A stretch of DNA of 64,000 nt from an uncultured Alphaproteobacteria bacterium (GCA_902617375.1 CACMWI010000001.1:190090-254089); one strand, 5' to 3'; counted from the first letter of the stretch, positions 28,792 through 39,624 are shown. Notes: a model not told the origin generated them from the letters alone. Translations and numbers: made by a program.

Positions 28792-29513
28792 AAGTATTTT
28801 CTAAATATTAAACCTGCTGATAGACCTAAACTAATTGCTATTATAGCAGAAAAGAGTCCATACATAAATGAGAAATTATGGGCAAATTTAAAAATAAAAG
28901 AACTTAAACCAGGTTTATAAACTTGTATTTTTACTTTTTTACTCTCAAAATTATTTATACTATCGATTATATTTAATGATACTGTGTAATCACCCTCTGG
29001 AGCATTTTTTGGAAGTTTAACCGGAATTTTAAAAAAGTTAGGTAATTTCTTGTTAACCACCTCAAATGAATTATTTTTAATTAAAAATAAACCCAGTGAC
29101 ATTTTTTTTTTTATTAGATCTCTTTTTAGGTTGTCGTTGTCTTCTCCAACAAGTTTAACATTGTCAAATAAATCTTTTTTTACTTCAAAATCGATTTCAT
29201 CATCATTTTTATTTGTATAGTAATGAAATAGACCAGGGTAAACAAATTCTCCAGTTTTATCCCATGACCACATTCCAAAAATCTTCTTCTTATTTTGTAA
29301 AAAAACTTTCTGATTTGGTCCTTTAATCTTCAGAACTAAAGAACTTTCAGAATCTGTAAATCCAAAAATTGTAAAGTCAGGCTTAACTTTATCTTTTGAA
29401 ATTTCAATAAATCTATCTGATAAATCAAAGATTAATGACTCTGAACTAGATTCTTTGAAAAACGAAATCGCAAAAAATATAATAATGATTTTAATAAATA
29501 CTCTTCTAAACAT
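28788..29513 (-). CDS. TIGR02186-type membrane protein next to a TSUP permease
   Basis: A 241-residue protein with an N-terminal signal segment (IKIIIIFFAISFF), a large periplasmic part of beta type, and one C-terminal membrane helix (FSAIIAISLGLSAGLIF). This layout and the position right after a TauE/SafE permease match the alphaproteobacterial TIGR02186 family, whose role is unknown but probably linked to the permease. The ATG at 29513 is chosen, giving a proper signal peptide and only an eight-base overlap with the permease. Confidence 0.7.
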   Translation of the reverse strand: MFRRVFIKIIIIFFAISFFKESSSESLIFDLSDRFIEISKDKVKPDFTIFGFTDSESSLVLKIKGPNQKVFLQNKKKIFGMWSWDKTGEFVYPGLFHYYTNKNDDEIDFEVKKDLFDNVKLVGEDNDNLKRDLIKKKMSLGLFLIKNNSFEVVNKKLPNFFKIPVKLPKNAPEGDYTVSLNIIDSINNFESKKVKIQVYKPGLSSFIFKFAHNFSFMYGLFSAIIAISLGLSAGLIFRKYL

Positions 29514-30420
29514 TTTGTAATATGATCCTGGAATTTGCAGTTGGTTCACTTACTAACTCTATACCCATCATAATACATACAATTAGTACAATTAAGGCAA
29601 GTAAGATTCTTATTTGTTCGCCTTTAAATCTAGATGTAAATTTTGATCCATATTGAGCACCAATCACACCCCCAATAAGTAAAAAAATTGCCAATATTAA
29701 GTCTACCGAATAGTTAAAAGTGGCATGAAGAATTGAAACATTTAATGTAACAAAAACAATTTGAAATAATGAAGTACCTATTGCCACAACAGTTCCCATT
29801 CCAAAGAGATATATCATTGCAGGAACCATTACAAATCCACCTCCGACTCCCATGAATGCTGATAATAGTCCAACAAATATTCCAACAAAAATTGGGAGCA
29901 AGATTGAGATGAAAATTTTAGATTGTCTAAACTTCAATTTTAGTGGCAGATAATCTAAGAAACTTCTTTTTTTCTTTTTATAAGAGGAGTCAACTTTTTT
30001 TTCACTAACAAGAGATATTGTGCTCTCGACTAACATTAAAATTCCAATAATCGCTAAAAAAAGAATATACAAAAACTTTATTATTAAATCGATATTTCCA
30101 GACTCTTTCAAAAAATTGAATAATATAACACCAACAGTTGACCCAAAAATCCCGCCGATAAGTAGAAAAATTCCTATTTCATAATCTATGTTTTTTTTAA
30201 TACCGTGAGCCATGGCGCCTGATACAGATGAACCAAGTATTTGAACAGACTCTGTTCCCACGGCGGTAGCAGGTGGGATTCCCATAAAAATTAGCAATGG
30301 TGTCATTAAGAATCCTCCACCAACTCCAAACAAACCGGACATGAATCCTACTAAAAAACCAAAAAAAAGAATCAACAATAAATTTATTTGAATTTCAGCA
30401 ATCGGAAGATAAAAACTCAT
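29506..30420 (-). CDS. TSUP (TauE/SafE) family permease
   Basis: Inner-membrane transporter of 304 residues with two repeated halves, each with a glycine-rich motif: GLFGVGGGFLMTPLL in the first and SAFMGVGGGFVMVPA in the second. About eight membrane helices. The family exports or imports sulfite, sulfonates and related anions; the paired TIGR02186 protein is often found with such sulfur-linked permeases. Substrate unproven. It overlaps trpS by four bases. Confidence 0.85.
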   Translation of the reverse strand: MSFYLPIAEIQINLLLILFFGFLVGFMSGLFGVGGGFLMTPLLIFMGIPPATAVGTESVQILGSSVSGAMAHGIKKNIDYEIGIFLLIGGIFGSTVGVILFNFLKESGNIDLIIKFLYILFLAIIGILMLVESTISLVSEKKVDSSYKKKKRSFLDYLPLKLKFRQSKIFISILLPIFVGIFVGLLSAFMGVGGGFVMVPAMIYLFGMGTVVAIGTSLFQIVFVTLNVSILHATFNYSVDLILAIFLLIGGVIGAQYGSKFTSRFKGEQIRILLALIVLIVCIMMGIELVSEPTANSRIILQNV

Positions 30421-31436
30421 GATTTAAAAAGTCCGATTATGTTTTTTAATTTTGTTAAGTTCTCATTTGCCATTTCATTTGCTCTTAGATTTCCATCCTT
30501 AAGAATCGAATCAAGATAATCTTCATTTTTTAAAAGCTTCTTCATCTCAGAGGAAATTAAAGAAATTTTTTCCACAAGAAGATCGCTTAAGTCTTTTTTA
30601 AAAATTTTAAAATCTTTGTCGACATAATTAGATATTATTTTATCTACTGATTCATTGTTTAATGCAGAAAATATATTTATTAAATTTTTGATTTCGGGCC
30701 GGCCATCTAAACCTTCAAAATTTTCTGGGAACGGATGAGAATCTGTTTTGGCTTTCTGAATTTTTTTTTCCATTTCTACAGAGTTGTCCGAAAGATTAAT
30801 TCTAGACTGATCTGATGGATCTGATTTACTCATCTTCTTCAAGCCATCTCTTAGGCTCATGACCCTTGTAGCATTTCCAGTAATGATTGGTTCAGGAATT
30901 GGGAAAAAATCATTTTGATAATATCTATTAAATGCTTGTGCAATATCTCTTGATAATTCCAAGTGTTGTTTTTGATCATCTCCAACAGGCACATGTGTTG
31001 ATTTATAAAGAAGAATATCAGCGGCCATTAATACTGGATATGAATATAAACCAAGTGGTGCTCTCTCTTTATTTTTTCCTGCTTTATCTTTAAATTGAGT
31101 CATTCTATTAAGCCAGCCAATTGGTGTATGGCAACTCAATATCCACGCGAGCTCACTGTGTCCTGTAACATTTGATTGTACAAAAATTATTGTTTTTTTA
31201 GGATTTATTCCTGAAGCAATATATGCAGCTGCGACTTCTCTTGTATTTTGAAGTATTTGCGTGCGACTATCTGAAGTAGTAAGAGCATGCAAGTCTACAA
31301 TACAAAAAATACAATTGTTGTTGGATTGAAGTTCAATCCAATTTTTTATTGCCCCGAGATAATTGCCTAGATGAAGATTGCCTGTTGGCTGCACCCCTGA
31401 AAAAACCAAATTATTTACTTTTTCTGAATTTTCCAT
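30417..31436 (-). CDS. trpS: Tryptophanyl-tRNA synthetase
   Basis: Class I aminoacyl-tRNA synthetase, 339 residues. The HIGH-type motif reads TGNLHLGNYLGA, the KMSKS loop is LKKMSKSDPSDQSR, and VPVGDDQKQHLELSRD is typical of bacterial TrpRS. It overlaps murJ by 22 bases, in the common alphaproteobacterial glnD-murJ-trpS order. Confidence 0.96.
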   Translation of the reverse strand: MENSEKVNNLVFSGVQPTGNLHLGNYLGAIKNWIELQSNNNCIFCIVDLHALTTSDSRTQILQNTREVAAAYIASGINPKKTIIFVQSNVTGHSELAWILSCHTPIGWLNRMTQFKDKAGKNKERAPLGLYSYPVLMAADILLYKSTHVPVGDDQKQHLELSRDIAQAFNRYYQNDFFPIPEPIITGNATRVMSLRDGLKKMSKSDPSDQSRINLSDNSVEMEKKIQKAKTDSHPFPENFEGLDGRPEIKNLINIFSALNNESVDKIISNYVDKDFKIFKKDLSDLLVEKISLISSEMKKLLKNEDYLDSILKDGNLRANEMANENLTKLKNIIGLFKS

Positions 31437-32980
31437 TTGTTTATCTCTAATTCTTTAATTCCTAAAAAATACATCAGGGCAGAATAAATAATTATCCCAA
31501 AAATAATACATAAAATAAGAATAAAATTTGTATTATATAAAGTATACATTTCAAAATTATTTATTATAAACTCATAGGTTTTTAAAACAATATAAGACAT
31601 AGTTAGTGATGCTAATGAGACTTTAAGAAATACTTTAAAAATTGAAATATCAAAAGAGTAGTTAAGATTTTTGTTTAATATATAAAAAAGTAAAATAAAA
31701 TTTATCCAAGCAGATACAGAAGTTGAAATTGCTAAGCCAACATGAAGAAACTCCCTTATTAAGATAAGATTTAGTATTAAATTAATTAACATACAAAATA
31801 AAGAAATTTTGATTGGAGTTTTTGTATCTTCATTTGCGAAAAATGGAATAACTAAAATTTTTATCATAATGAAAGCTGGCAAACCACAGCACAACGCTAT
31901 AAGTGCTGAGCTAGTTGCTTGAACATCTTTATATTCAAATGCTCCTCTGAAAAATAGAAATGAGATAATGTTTTCTGAAAAAATCAACAATCCAAAAAAA
32001 GCAGGAATTGAAAATAAAATTCCAAATTTTATTGCTTTTGAAATGCTTTTTTCAGCTTCTTTCTTTTGGTTTTTTTTAACCTGAGACGATAAAACTGGTA
32101 ACAATGCAGTGCCAATTGCAATTCCAAGTACACCTAAAGGAAGTTGATTTACTCTATCTGCATAGTATAAGAAAGAAATGGAACCGTCTGGAAGTGTTGA
32201 TGCAAGAATCATATCAATCAACAAATTAATTTGATAAGCACCATTTCCTAAAATTGCTGGCAACAATAACTTAAAAAATTTGGTTATTTCTTTATCACTT
32301 TTGAATGTCTTTAAAAAAGAAAAATTTATAGAAAGCTTAGATTTATTTCTTCGAATATTATAGTACATCCATATGACTTGAATTATTCCTGCAATTGAGA
32401 CAACAAAACTTAATGTAGAAGAAATTAAAAATAAATTTTCAGATTTAAAATAGATAAGAAGTGTAAAAATCAACGATAAATTTAAAATGATCGGGGTGAC
32501 AGCCATTGAAGCAAATTTTCCCAGTGTATTTAAATAAGCTCCCATCAGAGACGTTAAACAAATAAAAAGAACAAATGGAAATGTAAGTCTTGTCAAATTA
32601 ATTGAATGATTAAATTTTTCAGGGTTATCTGAAAAACCAGGTGCAATAAGAGTAATTATTAATGGCATGAAAATTTCTAAGATGAGAACAAATGCCAAAA
32701 GTGCGACTAAAAGGAATGAAAAAATATTTGAAAAAAAAGCGTCAGCACTTTTTTTACCTGATTTAGTCCTTACTCCTGAAACCACAGGTATGAACGCAGC
32801 ATTCATTGCACCTTCTCCTAAAATTCTTCTGAACAAATTGGGTAATTTAAAAGCTACAAAAAAACAGTCAGAAATCAAACCGGCTCCAATTACTCTTGCA
32901 ATAAGTAAATCTCTGAAATAACCAAGTATCCTACTTAGGAATGTTAAAGATCCGACTATAGAGATTATTTTAAATAGCAT
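31415..32980 (-). CDS. murJ: Lipid II flippase MurJ (MviN)
   Basis: Polytopic inner-membrane protein of 521 residues with about 14 hydrophobic segments, which moves lipid II across the membrane. Family marks: the start SLTFLSRILGYFRDLLIA, the loop LPNLFRRILGEGAMNAAFIP with basic residues facing the central cavity, and NRMNQLPLGV-like DRVNQLPLGVLGIA. It lies between glnD and trpS with short overlaps. Confidence 0.95.
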   Translation of the reverse strand: MLFKIISIVGSLTFLSRILGYFRDLLIARVIGAGLISDCFFVAFKLPNLFRRILGEGAMNAAFIPVVSGVRTKSGKKSADAFFSNIFSFLLVALLAFVLILEIFMPLIITLIAPGFSDNPEKFNHSINLTRLTFPFVLFICLTSLMGAYLNTLGKFASMAVTPIILNLSLIFTLLIYFKSENLFLISSTLSFVVSIAGIIQVIWMYYNIRRNKSKLSINFSFLKTFKSDKEITKFFKLLLPAILGNGAYQINLLIDMILASTLPDGSISFLYYADRVNQLPLGVLGIAIGTALLPVLSSQVKKNQKKEAEKSISKAIKFGILFSIPAFFGLLIFSENIISFLFFRGAFEYKDVQATSSALIALCCGLPAFIMIKILVIPFFANEDTKTPIKISLFCMLINLILNLILIREFLHVGLAISTSVSAWINFILLFYILNKNLNYSFDISIFKVFLKVSLASLTMSYIVLKTYEFIINNFEMYTLYNTNFILILCIIFGIIIYSALMYFLGIKELEINKWKIQKK

Positions 32981-35546
32981 TACTTAAATTTTGACTGAGT
33001 TTATTTTGGATTTCAGTCTTTAATTTTGTTATCATTGTTTTGTTTTGAATCTTTGAGCCGTATTCACTTCTTAAATGAAAACTATCCTCCACAAAATCAC
33101 CATTAGTTGAAATTTTGGCCATTGATATAATAATCTTATTTTTTAAAAGGATTTTTGAAATATCATACAAAAGCTTAGGTCTGTTATTTGTCTTTACAAT
33201 CAAAATACTATAAGTTGCAGAAGAAATATTATCAATTTCAATATCAGCTTTATTTTCAAGAAACTTGATTTTTGATTTTATGTCATCCTTTAATTTAAAT
33301 TCTAATCCTTCTCCCAAATCCCTAATTTTTTGATTTAAAGTTTTTAGAGAGTTTTTGGCATCATATTTACTATATTTTCTATTTTGATTAAAAGATAATT
33401 TAAATGTATCTATAACCGTTCCATTGTCTAACGTAAAGATTCTAGATTCATAGATTGATAAATTTTCAGATACAAAAATCGATATTAGATTCAAGAATAG
33501 ACCTGGCCTGTCCTTTGTTACAATAATAATGTCAAAAAATGAAGTGTTACTAAATTTTCGAATCACATAATCAAAACTAATATTCTCATTTAAAAGAAAC
33601 TTTTCTATCTGGTAAGCTATCATTTTCTCAGATTGTAGTAGCCAATAATTAGGGTAGGAGATTTTGGAAATTTCAGACATCTTGGACTTTGTGATCTTTC
33701 TAGAACTTTTCACAATATTTTGTTGAATTTTTGATATTTTATTGTTCAAACTTGTAACTTTTGAGGGCGTTCTAATTTGTTTTTCTATCTTTAAAAAAAG
33801 CTTGCTCAGTAATGTCGCTTTCCAATTGTTCCATAAACCCTGATCTACTGCTGAAATGTCAGTTACTGTAAGAATAAATAAAGATCTTAAAAAAGGAATG
33901 TTTTTAATTTTCTGTGTTACATGTCTTATAACCGAATGATCTTCAAAGTCTTTTTTAAAAGCAACATCACTCAGTAATGAATGATTATACACAAGTTTTG
34001 AAGTTTGCTTTGCCACAGTTATATTTTCCCCTAATCTTAAGACAATTTTTTTTGAAATTTCTTTACCTTTTTTGTTATGTTCTCCACCTTTCCCTTTTCC
34101 AATATCGTGCAAAAGAGCTGCATAAAAAAGAGACCTTCTATTTAAATTTTTTTTAATTTCATCAAAGGAAAATGAATAGTTTTTATTTACCATTTCACCT
34201 TTTTCCAAATCTTTCAAAATGTTTAACGCTTTTATAGTATGTTGACCAACTGACAAAGAATGAAATCTATCAAATTGAGGAAGATCAGATATTTTAGAGA
34301 ATTCAGGTATTAACTTTGAAACTATTCCTATTTCATATAAATTTACAAATTTTTTTTTATCCAATGAAAAAAATATTTTTCTAAATAGTTTTATATTTTT
34401 TTCTGTAAAAATTTCTTTTCTTGCGAGCTTGCTTATGTTCTCGAATGCAAGCCTTCTATCGTTTCCATTATCAATTCCTTTATCTACCTTTTTTAGATAA
34501 GCTTCAAGTTTGAATTCATGTTTTACTTTTAAGGATTTTAATTCAAGATGTTTGCTCTTATTTTTAAGTAATTTATCAATTATTTGTGTAAAAATTTCTG
34601 TCAAATTTTTAGTGTCTCTAATACTGCTAAAATAATTTTTAATCATTTTCTCCACATAAAGATTTTGATTTTTAACAGCAATTTTTTTTGGAATTTTGTA
34701 AATTAATCTGGAAATACTGATTTGAAAATCAAAGGATAGCTTATCATTTGCTCTTTCACTTAAATAGTGAAGATGGCATCTTAATAACAACAAAAATTCT
34801 AATGAAGATCTCAATGTTTTTTTTTCTTTGATTGATAACAAATCTGATGATGTTTTAAAGTCATTAGCATTGAGCATTTTAAAAATATTTATACCCCAAA
34901 AAATTAAATTGATATCTCTTAGCGAACCTTCACTTTCTTTTAAATTTGGTTCATTTTTGAAATAGTCATAACCAACTTCGATTATCCGTTTGTTTCTCTC
35001 ATCTAGCTTATTTCTTAATAGTTTGTCTCCATATTTCACGATGTCTGCTTTAAAGTTTTTCTGTAATTCATTAAATAAAATCTTCGATCCGCAAATGTTC
35101 CTTACGTCTAACATTGAAGTTTGTATCACATGATCCTTTCTTGATAATCTTATTGATTCCTCAACATTTCTAACCGCATAACCTATGTTTAAACCTAAAT
35201 CCCATAAAGGAAATAGAAAAAGCTCTATAAGTTTTTTCTTGCTTTCTTCACTTACATTTTTTTGAAATAAAAAAAGTAGGTCTAAATCCGAGTGAGGGGC
35301 CAATAATTCTCTTCCGTATCCTCCAACAGCACAAATACAAAAAATGACATTCGATTCGATGAAATGTTTTGCTTTCAATTTATTAATTTCGATAATAATT
35401 TCATCAATCAATTGTGAGTTAGCTTTACAGCAATTAATCGCTTTGTTTTGTTTTAAAAAGTTAATTTTTATCTTTTCTCTTTTGGCAAGAAAGCTTTTTT
35501 TAAGCGTTTGAAATTCTTTATCAATTATTTTTTGCTTTACTTCCAT
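32970..35546 (-). CDS. glnD: [Protein-PII] uridylyltransferase / uridylyl-removing enzyme
   Basis: Bifunctional nitrogen sensor, 858 residues, that adds or removes UMP on PII proteins according to glutamine level. Domains: nucleotidyltransferase with GGYGRELLAPHSDLDLLF (near 75), a helical linker, an HD hydrolase (LLHDIGKGKGGEHNKKG near 480), then two ACT domains at the C-terminus (TKDRPGLFLNLISIF; KTNNRPKLLYDISKI). All parts are present, so PII signalling should be functional. It lies between mutS and murJ, four bases from mutS. Confidence 0.95.
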   Translation of the reverse strand: MEVKQKIIDKEFQTLKKSFLAKREKIKINFLKQNKAINCCKANSQLIDEIIIEINKLKAKHFIESNVIFCICAVGGYGRELLAPHSDLDLLFLFQKNVSEESKKKLIELFLFPLWDLGLNIGYAVRNVEESIRLSRKDHVIQTSMLDVRNICGSKILFNELQKNFKADIVKYGDKLLRNKLDERNKRIIEVGYDYFKNEPNLKESEGSLRDINLIFWGINIFKMLNANDFKTSSDLLSIKEKKTLRSSLEFLLLLRCHLHYLSERANDKLSFDFQISISRLIYKIPKKIAVKNQNLYVEKMIKNYFSSIRDTKNLTEIFTQIIDKLLKNKSKHLELKSLKVKHEFKLEAYLKKVDKGIDNGNDRRLAFENISKLARKEIFTEKNIKLFRKIFFSLDKKKFVNLYEIGIVSKLIPEFSKISDLPQFDRFHSLSVGQHTIKALNILKDLEKGEMVNKNYSFSFDEIKKNLNRRSLFYAALLHDIGKGKGGEHNKKGKEISKKIVLRLGENITVAKQTSKLVYNHSLLSDVAFKKDFEDHSVIRHVTQKIKNIPFLRSLFILTVTDISAVDQGLWNNWKATLLSKLFLKIEKQIRTPSKVTSLNNKISKIQQNIVKSSRKITKSKMSEISKISYPNYWLLQSEKMIAYQIEKFLLNENISFDYVIRKFSNTSFFDIIIVTKDRPGLFLNLISIFVSENLSIYESRIFTLDNGTVIDTFKLSFNQNRKYSKYDAKNSLKTLNQKIRDLGEGLEFKLKDDIKSKIKFLENKADIEIDNISSATYSILIVKTNNRPKLLYDISKILLKNKIIISMAKISTNGDFVEDSFHLRSEYGSKIQNKTMITKLKTEIQNKLSQNLSNAI

Positions 35547-35550
35547 TATC

Positions 35551-38232
35551 TTAGAAGTTTTTTTTCATAGCATAAAGAATATCTAGTGCATCTTTAGGAC
35601 TAACCTCATCAAGATTGACTCTGTCTAACATGTTTTGAAGATCATTGAATTTATTTTCGTTAGTATTATCATTTGCATCAAAGTCATCATTTTTTTTTGA
35701 AGTTGCTTTATAATCTTTTTCTGGATCAAATGAATCTAGGATTTCTTTAGATCTAATTACAATTGGTTTTTTTAATCCAGCCATATTAGCAACATGCAAA
35801 CCAAATGAGCCCTCTGATATCCCATCAATTACTTTGTAAAGAAAAATAATATCATCATTCCATTTTTTAATTTGAAGTGTTTTTAGTTCAAGACATTTAT
35901 AGTCACTTGATAGAGAGCAAAGCTGTTTATAATGCGTTGCAAAAAGTGTTAAGCAATTTATTTCTTTTAATATAAACTCCAGAACGGCTTGCGCTATAGC
36001 AAGTCCATCTTCTGTAGATGTGCCTCTTCCAAGCTCATCCAAAATTACAAGTGAGTTTTTAGTTGCTTCATTGATTATTCTCGAAGTCTCTATCATTTCT
36101 GTCATAAAAGTTGACATACCCTTGGACAAGTTGTCTGAAGCTCCAATTCTAGTAAATACTTTATCAAAAACACCAAGGTTGGCCGACTTTGCTGGCACAA
36201 ATGAACCAATTTGATTTAAAATAATTATGATTGCAGTCTGCCTTAAAAAAGTACTTTTACCTGCCATATTTGGACCAGTCATAAGCCAAGCGAAATTGTT
36301 TTTATTCATAACACAATCGTTTGGAGTAAACTCTTGCGCATTTTTAAATAAACTTTCTTCTACTACAGGATGTCGACCGTCTGTTATTTCAATCTTATTT
36401 TCACTAACAATATTTGGCCTACAGTAATTCTTATCTAATGCTAGACTTGCAAAACTTGAAATTACATCTACGAATGAAATTTTTTTGGAAATATGATAAA
36501 TTTCCTTATTTGCGTTGTTTATTTTCTGACAAATCTCACTATAAAGATCTTTTTCAAGTATAATTGATTCCTCTTGAGCATTAAGTATTTCATCAGAAAC
36601 TTTCCTAAGTTCTTCTGTTTGAAACCTTGAATTATTTACAGTATTTTGAATTAAATTAAATTTAAAGTTCTCGTTATTTATTACTTTTTTCGCATTTTTA
36701 TTTGTTACCTCAACGAAATATCCATGAATATTATTGAACTTTATTTTTAAATTTGTGATTTCTGTAAGTCGGCCATATTCCTCCTGCATGTCGAGGATTT
36801 CTTTTTGTTTTAGATTTTTAATATCTCTAAGAGAATCAAGTTTACTATTAACACCTTTTTTAAATACTCCTCCATCATGCAAATTAATTGGAGGATTTTC
36901 TGTTATATTATTTGAAATGACTTTTTCCAGAATCATTGCTTTTTCCAATGAAAGATTGTTGGGTAAAAGAAGGTCCATTTCTTCACTTTTAAAGCCTCGT
37001 ACCTCTTCAAAAATTTCATGCGCATTTGTCACGAAGTTTTTCAATATTAAAAGATCTCTAGGGTTATTTATATTAGCACTTATTCTAGATAAAGCTCTTT
37101 CAACATCTGAAAGTTGCGACAAAAAATTAATAATTCGTTCAGTTGCAAGTGAGTGTCTTATCAAGTTGTCAACTAATTGGTGCCTTCTTTTTATTTCATT
37201 TTTATTTATAAGAGGAGCCTTCAAAAAATCTTTGATTAATCTGCCGCCTGAAGCAGTTTTGGTTTTGTCTATAACGCTAAGAAGAGAACCGTCTTTTTGA
37301 CCATCATTTTTTTCTAATAATTCCAAACTTTTAATTGAAAAATGATCAATTTGCATATAATTTTTTTTATCGACCAACTCAAAATTATTGATTAAAGGAA
37401 TATTTTGTTTTTGTGTAAGTTCCAAATAATGTATTAAAGCTCCTAAGGCGCTCATATCTGAATCACTCAAATCGCCCAGCGTCTCAATAAACGATCGCTT
37501 AAAAAATTCTTTTATTTTAGATTTATTGCTTTCAAAATCAAAAAAATTGCTAGGAACTTTTGAAATTTTCTTCTCCAGATAATTAAATTTTGAGTCGAGC
37601 AATTTTATTTTATCTATTTTATCTGAAATAATTATTTCCTCAGGAGCAATTTTATTTATCAGTTCATAAAGCTCGTTTATTGAATTCTTTCCTTTTACTC
37701 TTTGAAGCTTTATGACACCCGTTGACATATCAGACCAGGATATTGATATATCTCCTTTTATGATCGAGATACTTAAAAGATGATTGTTTATTTTTGAATC
37801 AAGAAGAGAATCATCTAATATTGTCCCAGGTGTAATAATTCTTACGACATCTCTTGTAAAAATTTTTTTATTTTTTGATGAAGTAATTTGGTCATCTTTT
37901 GTTTCCAGCTGTTCCGCGACTGCAACTTTATAACCTTGTTTTATTAATCTTGATAAATAGTTTTGGGATGCATGTGCTGGAACGCCGCACATTGGAATAT
38001 CCTTATCATTTAATTTTCCTCTCTTTGTGAGAGCAATACCTAATGCGGAAGAAGCTTCAATGGCGTCCTCAAAAAAAAGCTCGTAAAAGTCACCCATTCT
38101 ATAAAACAACAAGTATTCTTTATGTCTTGATTTTACCTCCAAATATTGTTGCATCATTGGAGTAGGTTTAGACTTTTCGTTAATTGTGTCTAATGGATTG
38201 AAACCTTTTATATCAGGTTGTTTTAATTTCAT
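35551..38232 (-). CDS. mutS: DNA mismatch repair protein MutS
   Basis: Mismatch sensor of 893 residues. The mismatch-binding motif is MGDFYELFFEDA (Phe-x-Glu) near residue 40. The ATPase domain has GPNMAGKSTFLRQ (Walker A) and DELGRGTSTEDGLAIAQ (Walker B/signature). The C-terminal region beyond the ATPase is short but ends with a helical segment like the tetramerisation part. It is divergent from phoR with 39 bases between starts. Confidence 0.96.
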   Translation of the reverse strand: MKLKQPDIKGFNPLDTINEKSKPTPMMQQYLEVKSRHKEYLLFYRMGDFYELFFEDAIEASSALGIALTKRGKLNDKDIPMCGVPAHASQNYLSRLIKQGYKVAVAEQLETKDDQITSSKNKKIFTRDVVRIITPGTILDDSLLDSKINNHLLSISIIKGDISISWSDMSTGVIKLQRVKGKNSINELYELINKIAPEEIIISDKIDKIKLLDSKFNYLEKKISKVPSNFFDFESNKSKIKEFFKRSFIETLGDLSDSDMSALGALIHYLELTQKQNIPLINNFELVDKKNYMQIDHFSIKSLELLEKNDGQKDGSLLSVIDKTKTASGGRLIKDFLKAPLINKNEIKRRHQLVDNLIRHSLATERIINFLSQLSDVERALSRISANINNPRDLLILKNFVTNAHEIFEEVRGFKSEEMDLLLPNNLSLEKAMILEKVISNNITENPPINLHDGGVFKKGVNSKLDSLRDIKNLKQKEILDMQEEYGRLTEITNLKIKFNNIHGYFVEVTNKNAKKVINNENFKFNLIQNTVNNSRFQTEELRKVSDEILNAQEESIILEKDLYSEICQKINNANKEIYHISKKISFVDVISSFASLALDKNYCRPNIVSENKIEITDGRHPVVEESLFKNAQEFTPNDCVMNKNNFAWLMTGPNMAGKSTFLRQTAIIIILNQIGSFVPAKSANLGVFDKVFTRIGASDNLSKGMSTFMTEMIETSRIINEATKNSLVILDELGRGTSTEDGLAIAQAVLEFILKEINCLTLFATHYKQLCSLSSDYKCLELKTLQIKKWNDDIIFLYKVIDGISEGSFGLHVANMAGLKKPIVIRSKEILDSFDPEKDYKATSKKNDDFDANDNTNENKFNDLQNMLDRVNLDEVSPKDALDILYAMKKNF

Positions 38233-38271
38233 ATTAATCTAAATTAGTATACAAAATATTAAATCATTTTC

Positions 38272-39531
38272 ATGTTCGTTCATAAAGACATAATTATTGT
38301 ATTTCTTTTTTTGTTTGTTGTATCCTTAATCTTGATAATAATTTTCATAAAAGATTTGAAGATTATTAGTAAATCGCTGCAAAATTTTAAAGGGAATGCA
38401 GTTAGATCGGATAAGGTTTTTTTCTTTAATCTTTTTCAACCGCTAATTTTTAATCTTAATTTAATAATAAAAAATCTTAATGAAAAATCGAAGTTCTCAA
38501 GGTTGAGAATTTTTTTCTATGACTATTTTTTTCAATTTTTTCCTGACCCCCTTCTTATAATTGACCAAAACAACATAATTATTGAAATGAATGAACAAGC
38601 CATTAATTTTTTTGGAGAAGATTCAAAGCAAAAAAATATTTTCTCAGCTATTAGAATACCAGAACTAAGCTCGCTTATCGATGAATCTGTTAAACAAAAG
38701 AAACCTGTTGAGAAAGAGTTGAATTTAATTTATCCAAAGGAAAAAATCTTTAATATTTGGATTTCAGGTCGAAGGGATTTAGGTAAAAATAAATTAAATT
38801 TTATAAGACTATTTGATGCGACATCTCAACACAATATTCAGAATATTCAGAGAGATTTTATAGCAAATGCTAGTCATGAATTAAAAACTCCAATTGCATC
38901 AATTATTGGATACTGTGAGACTTTAATAAATGAGTCTCCCAAAAAAAATTCAAAAAAGGAAGAATTCCTTAAAACTATGTTCAATGAAGCTAGCCGAATG
39001 TCATCGTTAGTTAAAGATCTCCTTTCTCTTACACGAATTGAAAGGATTGAATATATCCCCCCTGAAGGCAAGGTTAATCTTAACGAAATTTTGGAAAATA
39101 TTCGAAAAACATGTAGAGAAAGAAAGTTTTTGAGCAAAACAAAATATCAGTTTTCAATTCCTAAAAGAAAAACTGAGATTATTGGTGATGAATCAGAATT
39201 AGAGCAAGTTTTTTTTAATATCATAGAAAATGCTTTAACCCACAGTCAGTCCAAGAAACCTGTACAAATAAAATTAATGACAAAACTAAATACCGTAGTG
39301 TTTCTTGTGCAAGATTTTGGCATTGGAATTTCAAATCAAAATATTCCAATGCTGACCAAAAGGTTCTATAGAATTGATACCTCAAGACCAAGAGATACTG
39401 GTCACACCGGCCTTGGTCTCTCAATTGTCAAACATATTTTAAACAGACATAATGCACAATTAAATATTCAATCCGAAGTTAACAAGGGGTCATCATTTTC
39501 TGTAACGTTTGAAAAATACAAATCTTCTTAA
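38272..39531 (+). CDS. phoR: Phosphate regulon sensor histidine kinase PhoR
   Basis: Membrane histidine kinase of 419 residues. One or two N-terminal membrane helices (IIIVFLFLFVVSLILIIIF), a PAS-like domain (PDPLLIIDQNNIIIEMNEQA, about 100-190), the HisKA domain with NASHELKTPIASIIGY (phosphorylated His), and the ATPase domain with N box IIENALTHS, G1 DFGIGI and G2 GHTGLGLSIV. The domain order, the IANASHELKTP signature and the position in front of the phosphate porin support PhoR. Unusually, the partner phoB lies 23 kb away after phoU. No Pho box is seen in the short upstream gap. Confidence 0.85.
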   Translation: MFVHKDIIIVFLFLFVVSLILIIIFIKDLKIISKSLQNFKGNAVRSDKVFFFNLFQPLIFNLNLIIKNLNEKSKFSRLRIFFYDYFFQFFPDPLLIIDQNNIIIEMNEQAINFFGEDSKQKNIFSAIRIPELSSLIDESVKQKKPVEKELNLIYPKEKIFNIWISGRRDLGKNKLNFIRLFDATSQHNIQNIQRDFIANASHELKTPIASIIGYCETLINESPKKNSKKEEFLKTMFNEASRMSSLVKDLLSLTRIERIEYIPPEGKVNLNEILENIRKTCRERKFLSKTKYQFSIPKRKTEIIGDESELEQVFFNIIENALTHSQSKKPVQIKLMTKLNTVVFLVQDFGIGISNQNIPMLTKRFYRIDTSRPRDTGHTGLGLSIVKHILNRHNAQLNIQSEVNKGSSFSVTFEKYKSS

Positions 39532-39624
39532 AAATTTTCTTTTAATTTAGTGTTATTTTGTTGATATAAATTGTTGTTGTTGTTTTTTTGCAACAAACTT
39601 GTTTAAATTTCGTTAAAAGCTTGT

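Noticed and set aside
36734..37300. A 188-codon open frame opposite mutS
   Set aside because: It mirrors the MutS coding strand, has no RBS and a composition typical of antisense reading.
39570..39600. TTGTTG...CAACAA hairpin after phoR as a terminator
   Set aside because: The stem is weak, the T-run is inside the loop and no T-run follows it.
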